Shown here one piece after another: positions 1 through 3,722 of a DNA stretch of 5,004 nucleotides. The first letter of the stretch is position 1; every line of letters starts with the position of its first letter. A program made the position numbers and the translations under genes. This stretch comes from Oscillospiraceae bacterium (lineage in GTDB: Bacteria > Bacillota > Clostridia > Oscillospirales > Ruminococcaceae): positions 3,289 to 8,292 of the forward strand of contig JAGPHI010000024.1 of NCBI GenBank assembly GCA_018055565.1, read 5' to 3'. The notes below the pieces were generated by a model, which saw nothing but the letters and a program-made list of their open reading frames with translations, was not told the DNA's origin and did no database searches.

Positions 1-13
1 CGGAATGGTTTAC

Positions 14-1030
14 TTATATTTTATACCCATTCGGATTCATGCTTTGCCATCTCCAGGAATCGGCGCACATGCGCTCGATGCCATATTCGGCCTGCCAACC
101 AAGCTCGTTTTTGGCTTTGATGGGGTCCGCATAGCATGCGGCGATATCGCCCGGACGGCGCGGCGCAATCACATAAGGCAGCTCTTTGCCGCAAGCCTTG
201 CTGTATGCTTTGATAACATCCAGCACGCTGTAGCCGTTGCCCGTACCCAAATTGCAAATAAACAAGCCGCAGTTTGTGGCCAGCTTTTTCAGCGCCGCCA
301 CGTGCCCCTTCGCCAAATCCACCACGTGGATATAATCGCGCACGCCCGTGCCGTCATGTGTGGGATAATCATCGCCAAACACGTTGACCGCCTTTAATTT
401 GCCCACGGCCACCTGCGCAATATACGGCACCAAATTGTTGGGTATGCCGTTCGGGTCTTCGCCAATCAGGCCGCTTTCGTGCGCACCGATGGGGTTAAAA
501 TAGCGCAGCAGCGCCACATTTAACGAGGCATCGGCCTTGCAATAATCCTTTAAAATGCTTTCAATCATCAGCTTGGTAGCGCCATACGGGTTAGTGGTAG
601 ATAAGGGGAAATCCTCGGTGATGGGCACCGTTGCGGGGTCGCCATATACGGTGGCAGAGGAAGAAAACACAAAGTTTTTCACGCCGTATTTGCGCATGCT
701 GTTCAGCACGTTCAGCGTGTTCACCAAATTGTTGGTGTAATACTCCAGCGGCTTTTGCACGCTTTCGCCCACGGCCTTTAGCGCCGCAAAATGAATTACC
801 GAATCAATTTCGGGATGCTCGCGAAACAATGCATCGGTGGCGTTTGCATCGCAAAGATCCACCTTTATAAAAGGAATATCCTTGCCCGTAATGGTTTTTA
901 CGCGGGCAAGCGAGGTTTCGCTTGAATTGACAAGGCTGTCGGCCACCAAAATTTCATATCCGGCCGCCATTAATTCAATGCATGTATGGCTGCCGATATA
1001 GCCGGCGCCGCCGCTTACTAAAATAGACAT
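14..1030 (-). CDS. galE: UDP-glucose 4-epimerase
   Basis: Cytoplasmic NAD-dependent short-chain dehydrogenase/reductase that interconverts UDP-glucose and UDP-galactose (Leloir pathway; also supplies UDP-Gal for glycans). It is 338 residues, the same length as E. coli GalE, and complete from ATG to TAA. The N-terminal Rossmann motif GGAGYIG lies at residues 7-13 and FAALKAVGES at 81-90. The catalytic triad is visible as Ser125 in SSSATVYG, Tyr149 and Lys153 in YGATK. The substrate-binding segment RYFNPIGAH is at 176-184, Arg231 in GVRDYIHVVDL, and RRPGD at 291-295. Residue 299 is Cys where E. coli has Tyr; this smaller residue is associated with accepting N-acetylated UDP-sugars. The start is supported by AGGTGA 7 nt upstream (1038-1043). 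No galK or galT is in the window. The gene lies downstream of two AraC genes on the same strand, but after a 198-bp gap with its own candidate promoter, so it is probably transcribed separately. Identification is secure; the substrate range is inferred. Confidence 0.97.
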   Translation of the reverse strand: MSILVSGGAGYIGSHTCIELMAAGYEILVADSLVNSSETSLARVKTITGKDIPFIKVDLCDANATDALFREHPEIDSVIHFAALKAVGESVQKPLEYYTNNLVNTLNVLNSMRKYGVKNFVFSSSATVYGDPATVPITEDFPLSTTNPYGATKLMIESILKDYCKADASLNVALLRYFNPIGAHESGLIGEDPNGIPNNLVPYIAQVAVGKLKAVNVFGDDYPTHDGTGVRDYIHVVDLAKGHVAALKKLATNCGLFICNLGTGNGYSVLDVIKAYSKACGKELPYVIAPRRPGDIAACYADPIKAKNELGWQAEYGIERMCADSWRWQSMNPNGYKI

Positions 1031-1122
1031 ATTCGCTTCACCTGTTCTTTCTTTCGGCTATTCGCCTGTAATCAATTTACCGATTGCTAAATATTGTGCC
1101 AAATCTACTTTTTACTATCTTT

Positions 1123-1151
1123 ATTGTAGAGAAAAAGCGTTTGCATTGAAA
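1123..1151 (-). promoter_or_regulatory. candidate galE promoter with embedded operator-like site
   Basis: Reading the minus strand, TTTCAA (1151-1146), a 17-bp spacer and TACAAT (1128-1123) form a sigma-A-like promoter. The -10 matches consensus at 5 of 6 positions; the -35 is weak at 3 of 6. Transcription would start near 1116, giving a leader of about 86 nt with AGGTGA before the galE ATG. The spacer contains TGCAAACGCTTTTT (1145-1132), which resembles a CcpA cre or LacI-family operator around a central CG, with two departures from the cre consensus. A weak -35 overlapped by an operator suggests a regulated promoter. This is inference from motif spacing only. Confidence 0.5.
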
Positions 1152-1174
1152 TAGATATTTCCATACAATATTTG

Positions 1175-1184
1175 CACAATTGTG
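1175..1184. repeat. 10-bp perfect palindrome upstream of galE
   Basis: CACAATTGTG is a perfect palindrome lying about 25 bp upstream of the candidate galE -35 element, a position suited to an activator or repressor site. A second palindrome, CGTGCACG, lies at 1211-1218, just beyond the end of the upstream AraC gene. No assigned regulator is recognised for either. Confidence 0.3.
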
Positions 1185-1228
1185 TTTCCTGCGCGCATCT
1201 ATATACAGTACGTGCACGATAGTGCAAA

Positions 1229-2131
1229 TTACTTCTCAATGCTGCGGCTTGCAAGCACTTTCACGCTGGACGCATATTCCGACGGCGTCATGCCCGTCAC
1301 CTTTTTAAAATGGCGCGAAAAATAATGAATGGAATTATAGCCCAGCAAAACCGAAATTTCGGTAAAATTGTGGCTGGACTCGCGTATCATTTGCTTGGCG
1401 TGTGCAATTTTCAGCTCGCCAAAATACTCCATAGCCCCGCCGCCCGTTTTTTCGCGAAACAGCTTTTGCAAGTAGCTGCGCCCCACCAAATTGTCGCGGC
1501 AGATATCCTGCAAGGTCAGGCGTTTTTCGATATTGTCTTCCAAATATTTAGATACCCGCGCCACAAATTCGCCTTGCGAGCGCTCTCGGATTAAGCTGGT
1601 GGTGCGCGGCGCGGCCTCGTCTGTGCGGCGTATAAAGGAAATGAGCATGTGCTCAATGCACAGGGCAATCATCTGCTCTGCGCCAAAGGGCTGTGCTTCG
1701 CGGCGGTCAAGCCCTCTTGTGTCGGGGTCAGACAGGGGCGTAGTAAACGCGGATTCCGCTTCTTCAATCATCTGCGCCATCAGCGCGCGCTCTACATCGC
1801 TAACCAAAACCACTTTTTCTTCAAAAAAGCGCATGGCTTCGCTGTGGCAAGTAAAGCTTGCCACCACAAGATTGGGCGCTACTGTGCCATTTGCGCGCAA
1901 ATTATGAAATTCGCCGGGCTTGTGAAAAATCATCTGGCCTTTTTTTAAATGTGTCAGCTTATCGCCCGCCGTAACGTCCAGCTCGCCCTTGTCCACATAT
2001 AAAAACTCCCAAAAATCGTGGCTTTCGCCCTCAAAGGCGTAGTGGCTGGAATATTCAAAATAATGTACCGAGGCAAAGCCCTCCACCTCAATTACGCGGC
2101 AAGGGCGCAAAATTGTATAATCCATATCCAT
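1229..2131 (-). CDS. AraC/XylS-family transcriptional regulator with N-terminal cupin sensor domain (first copy)
   Basis: DNA-binding regulator of 300 residues, typical for the family, and cytoplasmic with no membrane segment. The N-terminal part (about 20-95) reads as a cupin/AraC ligand-binding barrel: FWEFLYVDKGELDV at 40-53 followed by GQMIFHKPGEFHNLRA at 65-80. A linker rich in Asp, Arg and Pro spans about 130-150. The C-terminal AraC domain (about 188-288) has two helix-turn-helix motifs: HTH1 around 205-226 (LTLQDICRDNLVGRSYLQKLF) and HTH2 around 256-277 (TEISVLLGYNSIHYFSRHFKK), ending in the family signature GMTPSEY at 280-286. The start is ambiguous. ATG at 2131 has AAAGGA 6 nt upstream, while the ATG two codons later has GAGG 6 nt upstream. 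Both lie in the same reading frame and make almost the same protein. The ligand is unknown; sugar or glycoside sensing is inferred from the neighbouring sugar-binding protein and galE. Stop is TAA with no clear terminator after it. Confidence 0.94.
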   Translation of the reverse strand: MDMDYTILRPCRVIEVEGFASVHYFEYSSHYAFEGESHDFWEFLYVDKGELDVTAGDKLTHLKKGQMIFHKPGEFHNLRANGTVAPNLVVASFTCHSEAMRFFEEKVVLVSDVERALMAQMIEEAESAFTTPLSDPDTRGLDRREAQPFGAEQMIALCIEHMLISFIRRTDEAAPRTTSLIRERSQGEFVARVSKYLEDNIEKRLTLQDICRDNLVGRSYLQKLFREKTGGGAMEYFGELKIAHAKQMIRESSHNFTEISVLLGYNSIHYFSRHFKKVTGMTPSEYASSVKVLASRSIEK

Positions 2132-2153
2132 CCTCTTTCCTTTCGCCGCAAAC

Positions 2154-2181
2154 GCCGCCTGTTCGTGTTGCGAACGGCGGC
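2154..2181 (-). promoter_or_regulatory. strong leader hairpin just upstream of the first AraC gene's ribosome binding site
   Basis: GCCGCC (2154-2159) and GTTCG (2161-2165) pair with CGAAC (2171-2175) and GGCGGC (2176-2181). This makes an 11-bp GC-rich stem with one bulged base (2160) and a 5-nt loop. On the minus-strand transcript it ends about 10 nt before the AAAGGA/GAGG ribosome binding region (2132-2143). A GCGGC at 2145-2149 next to that region could compete for the same GCCGC arm, so an alternative fold involving the ribosome binding region is conceivable. On the plus strand the stem is followed by TATTTTAT, but no plus-strand gene is there to terminate. Confidence 0.5.
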
Positions 2182-2193
2182 TATTTTATAAGC

Positions 2194-2207
2194 GCTTTGC
2201 GCAAAGC
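2194..2207. repeat. 14-bp perfect palindrome in the leader of the first AraC gene
   Basis: GCTTTGCGCAAAGC is a perfect 14-bp palindrome, overlapped on its left by AAGCGCTT (2190-2197), another perfect palindrome. It could be an operator downstream of the promoter at 2316-2344, or a small RNA hairpin in the leader. The related string GCAAAGCGC occurs at 2469-2477 just after the end of the other AraC gene, and AAGCGCTT recurs at the start of that gene. Confidence 0.4.
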
Positions 2208-2315
2208 CTTTCGCGCAGACATATGCAACGCATGCATTGCAGCACAGGCATTGCGCGCACCGTTTATAGGCCTTGCAAAATCTCTTTCGCATCGGCTTGT
2301 AAAACGCTTATCTTT

Positions 2316-2344
2316 ATTATAAGGAATGCGGACGATTGTGTAAA
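2316..2344 (-). promoter_or_regulatory. sigma-A-type promoter for the first AraC gene
   Basis: On the minus strand TTTACA (2344-2339), a 17-bp spacer and a perfect TATAAT (2321-2316) form a near-consensus vegetative promoter, with -35 matching 5 of 6 positions. The predicted start is near 2309, so the transcript would carry a leader of about 178 nt before the AraC start codon at 2131. The promoter implies that this gene can be expressed independently of the AraC gene upstream. Confidence 0.65.
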
Positions 2345-2482
2345 GAGGTATTTTTACCTTTTCGCTTACGGCGCATGTTGTTTTGCGGTATAGCCTGCGT
2401 GTGGTTTTGCATCAGGTGTGTTTGCGGGTGTCTTTCTTCGCGAACAAAGGCGTTTGGCTGCGTTTTGTGCAAAGCGCATAGT

Positions 2483-3316
2483 TTATTCGTTTCTTTGCTG
2501 TGCGCGCCGATACTCGCCGGGGCTCATGTTTTCAAGGCGCTTAAAGCTTTGCGAAAAATAACTGGGCGAAGAAAAGCCCAAAAGCTCGCTAATGCGCGCC
2601 AGCGAATGATTGGTATTGGCCAAAAGATATTTGCTTTCGCGGATGCGGCGGTGTATCAAATAGTTAATGGGCGACATTTGATATTCGCGATTAAAGGCAT
2701 GCACCAAATAGTATTTGTTTAAATGCGTTAGTTCAGCCAAAAAGTCCAGCGTGATATTTTCGGCATAGTTCACATCCATATAGCGCTTTGCCTCGGCGCA
2801 TTCCTTGTTTTCGTGATGCGCTTGCTCGCTAATCACAAATTTGGTGTGCCGCAATAAGCGCACAAGCAATATCTCCAGCATATTGTGGCACACGGTTTCA
2901 TACCAGCTTGGATGGGTTTCGGTTTCGCGCAAGATTGTTTTGATAATGTTTAAAATATCTTCCGACACCTCGCGGCAGTTAAACGCGCTATACCACTGCT
3001 TGGCATGCTCGGAAAATAAAAATTCCACACCGTCGATGCCCAGCACAATATATTCCAGCGGCGCGTCGGATAAGCTTACCTCTGTGTGCTCCACACCGGG
3101 ATTGATAATCACCAAATCGTCGCGCCCCACGTTTAGATAATCGCCCGCAATATAAAATTGGCCTGTGCCTCGCAAGCAATAAAACAGCTCTAAACACGCG
3201 TGTGTATGCGGCGTGGAATGCCAGTCGCTGCCAAACCGTGAAGAGCTGACATACAACAAAACCGCCTTTTCAAACGGCGAAGTTGTTTTTGTAATTTCGT
3301 GTCGTTCGTTGCTCAA
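2483..3316 (-). CDS. AraC/XylS-family transcriptional regulator divergent from the sugar-binding protein gene (second copy)
   Basis: DNA-binding regulator of 277 residues if it starts at the TTG at 3316. An upstream in-frame TTG at 3331 is also open, but GGAGG (3325-3329) lies inside that extension, 8 nt before the TTG at 3316, so the shorter form is preferred. There is no suitable ATG near the N-terminus. The N-terminal cupin domain (about residues 30-85) contains the His-rich strand WHSTPHTHACLELFYCLRGTG and DDLVIINPGVEHTEV, typical of sugar-sensing AraC proteins. The C-terminal domain (about 172-271) has HTH1 near 189-210 (ITLDFLAELTHLNKYYLVHAF) and HTH2 near 239-260 (ARISELLGFSSPSYFSQSFKR), ending in the family signature MSPGEYRR. 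It is transcribed away from the solute-binding gene across a shared 406-bp regulatory region and is the best candidate for its direct regulator. It is clearly diverged from the other AraC protein here, so the two are not a recent duplication. The ligand is unknown. Confidence 0.94.
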   Translation of the reverse strand: MSNERHEITKTTSPFEKAVLLYVSSSRFGSDWHSTPHTHACLELFYCLRGTGQFYIAGDYLNVGRDDLVIINPGVEHTEVSLSDAPLEYIVLGIDGVEFLFSEHAKQWYSAFNCREVSEDILNIIKTILRETETHPSWYETVCHNMLEILLVRLLRHTKFVISEQAHHENKECAEAKRYMDVNYAENITLDFLAELTHLNKYYLVHAFNREYQMSPINYLIHRRIRESKYLLANTNHSLARISELLGFSSPSYFSQSFKRLENMSPGEYRRAQQRNE

Positions 3317-3324
3317 AGCGCTTG

Positions 3325-3329
3325 CCTCC
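3325..3329 (-). promoter_or_regulatory. ribosome binding site deciding a TTG start for the second AraC gene
   Basis: On the minus strand GGAGG sits 8 nt before TTG (3316-3314). The only alternative start further upstream in frame, TTG at 3331, would place this ribosome binding site inside the coding sequence and has no comparable site of its own. The adjacent sequence AAGCGCTT is palindromic and could also be an operator at the translation start. Confidence 0.75.
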
Positions 3330-3418
3330 AATTGTTACATTTTAGTATTACTTTAGAAATATTATGATTTTACACATATACATGCAATTTTTTTGCGGTT
3401 ATCGCTTTTAACACTTTC

Positions 3419-3447
3419 ATTATAATGCAGGGATATTGCTGTATCAA
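3419..3447 (-). promoter_or_regulatory. sigma-A-type promoter for the second AraC gene
   Basis: On the minus strand TTGATA (3447-3442), a 17-bp spacer and a perfect TATAAT (3424-3419) make the strongest promoter match in the window, with -35 at 5 of 6 and optimal spacing. The predicted start is near 3412, leaving a leader of about 95 nt to the TTG start codon. The -10 lies inside the palindrome CATTATAATG, so TATAAT also appears on the plus strand, but no -35 element is found at the right distance there. Just downstream, GTTA and TAAC (3398-3401 and 3409-3412) form a short inverted repeat around the start site. Confidence 0.7.
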
Positions 3448-3519
3448 TGCGCAATTTGCCTAAATAAAAAAGCAATATAAATTAAATTTGATTGTTTTTA
3501 CAAATATAATTTTAGTCTT

Positions 3520-3529
3520 ATGTGCACAT
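3520..3529. repeat. GTGCAC-centred palindrome
   Basis: ATGTGCACAT is a perfect 10-bp palindrome upstream of both candidate promoters of the binding-protein gene. Its GTGCAC core is shared with the palindrome CGTGCACG (1211-1218) upstream of galE. It may be an operator, but a short core like this can recur by chance. Confidence 0.3.
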
Positions 3530-3559
3530 TGTCAATAAAAAATGACAAAACAGTGTCAT
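3529..3559. promoter_or_regulatory. cluster of three alternating TGACA half-sites
   Basis: TTGTCA (3529-3534), TGACAA (3543-3548) and TGTCAT (3554-3559) alternate in orientation. The first pair is an inverted repeat with 6-bp arms. The second pair, ATGACA-AAACAG-TGTCAT (3542-3559), is another with perfect 6-bp arms. The middle half-site coincides with the -35 element of a candidate promoter at 3542-3570. This arrangement looks like a protein-binding region controlling the binding-protein gene; which regulator uses it cannot be told from the sequence. Confidence 0.45.
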
Positions 3560-3570
3560 CTTAATATGCT
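3542..3570 (+). promoter_or_regulatory. candidate upstream promoter (P1) for the solute-binding protein gene
   Basis: ATGACA (3542-3547), a 17-bp spacer and TATGCT (3565-3570) match the vegetative consensus at 5 of 6 and 4 of 6 positions. A transcript would start near 3577, about 146 nt before the ATG. The -35 and spacer lie within the TGACA half-site cluster, so binding there would be expected to interfere with or replace RNA polymerase contacts. It competes with P2 as the main promoter. Confidence 0.4.
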
Positions 3571-3617
3571 ATATGCACAAAAACGCAATATATATAAAAA
3601 TCTAAGCAAGATAAATA

Positions 3618-3645
3618 TTGTTTAAAGCGTTTAAAACGATATACT
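3618..3645 (+). promoter_or_regulatory. candidate downstream promoter (P2) with operator-like spacer for the solute-binding protein gene
   Basis: TTGTTT (3618-3623), a 16-bp spacer and TATACT (3640-3645) give a -10 matching 5 of 6 positions and a weak -35 matching 3 of 6. The spacer begins with AAAGCGTTT (3624-3632), set within TTTAAA-GCG-TTTAAA (3621-3635), which resembles a cre or LacI-family operator with two departures from the cre consensus. The same 9-mer sits at the same place in the candidate galE promoter. A weak -35 suits a promoter that needs an activator such as AraC and is repressed through the spacer site. Confidence 0.5.
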
Positions 3646-3711
3646 GAAATTGCAAGGGAATCGCGATGGAAATTGCTTTCCTACAGCAAAGAAAGAGATT
3701 ATTTAATTTTT

Positions 3712-3717
3712 AGGAGG
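3712..3717 (+). promoter_or_regulatory. consensus ribosome binding site of the solute-binding protein gene
   Basis: A full AGGAGG lies 5 nt before the ATG at 3723. It fixes the start codon and predicts strong translation, as usual for abundant binding lipoproteins. Confidence 0.9.
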
Positions 3718-3722
3718 ATAAC

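Larger units (their letters stand above)
2132..2482. other. 351-bp intergenic region between the two AraC genes
   Basis: No credible gene is seen on either strand; the open frames here lack a ribosome binding site or conserved character. The region holds a near-consensus minus-strand promoter (2316-2344) and a long leader for the downstream AraC gene with two strong hairpins (2154-2181 and 2194-2207). It also holds two imperfect 18-bp palindromes (2224-2241 and 2432-2449). Immediately after the TAA of the upstream AraC gene there is no stem followed by a U-run, so read-through into the next gene remains possible. Base composition is close to that of the genes, unlike the AT-rich region at 3317-3722. 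Confidence 0.6.
3317..3722. other. 406-bp AT-rich divergent regulatory region
   Basis: No gene is supported on either strand. The region lies between the divergently transcribed second AraC gene and the solute-binding protein gene. It contains a near-consensus promoter for the AraC gene (3419-3447), two candidate promoters for the binding-protein gene (3542-3570 and 3618-3645) and a cluster of TGACA inverted half-sites (3529-3559). It also contains a GTGCAC-centred palindrome (3520-3529), an operator-like AAAGCGTTT (3624-3632) and a ribosome binding site (3712-3717). It is much more AT-rich than the flanking genes, as expected for a complex promoter region. Confidence 0.7.

Noticed and set aside
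1214..1227. Inverted repeat TGCAC-GATA-GTGCA after the first AraC gene as a terminator.
   Set aside because: Only five base pairs and no U-tract on the minus strand.
5..1948. Plus-strand open frames opposite galE and the first AraC gene.
   Set aside because: Antisense to recognisable proteins, compositionally odd and without conserved motifs or translation signals.
2092..2292. Cys-rich 66-codon minus-strand frame in the leader of the first AraC gene, considered as a leader peptide.
   Set aside because: No ribosome binding site before its ATG, it runs into the AraC start region in another frame, and its Cys residues reflect TGC-rich palindromic DNA.
2343..2362. Hairpin AAGAGGTA-TTTT-TACCTTTT as a terminator of the second AraC gene.
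   Set aside because: The stem is AT-rich and has a mismatch on the relevant strand; it overlaps the -35 of the next promoter and is not followed by a proper U-run.
2336..2722. Plus-strand 128-codon frame spanning the intergenic region and the end of the second AraC gene.
   Set aside because: Its 3' half is antisense to the AraC DNA-binding domain, the rest is Cys/Phe-rich with no recognisable domain, and it has no supporting promoter.
3505..3510. Perfect TATAAT on the plus strand as the main promoter of the solute-binding gene.
   Set aside because: The nearest TTG-type -35 (TTGATT at 3488-3493) is only 11 bp away, and the 17-bp position holds a poor TTAAAT; in AT-rich DNA the hexamer is likely by chance.
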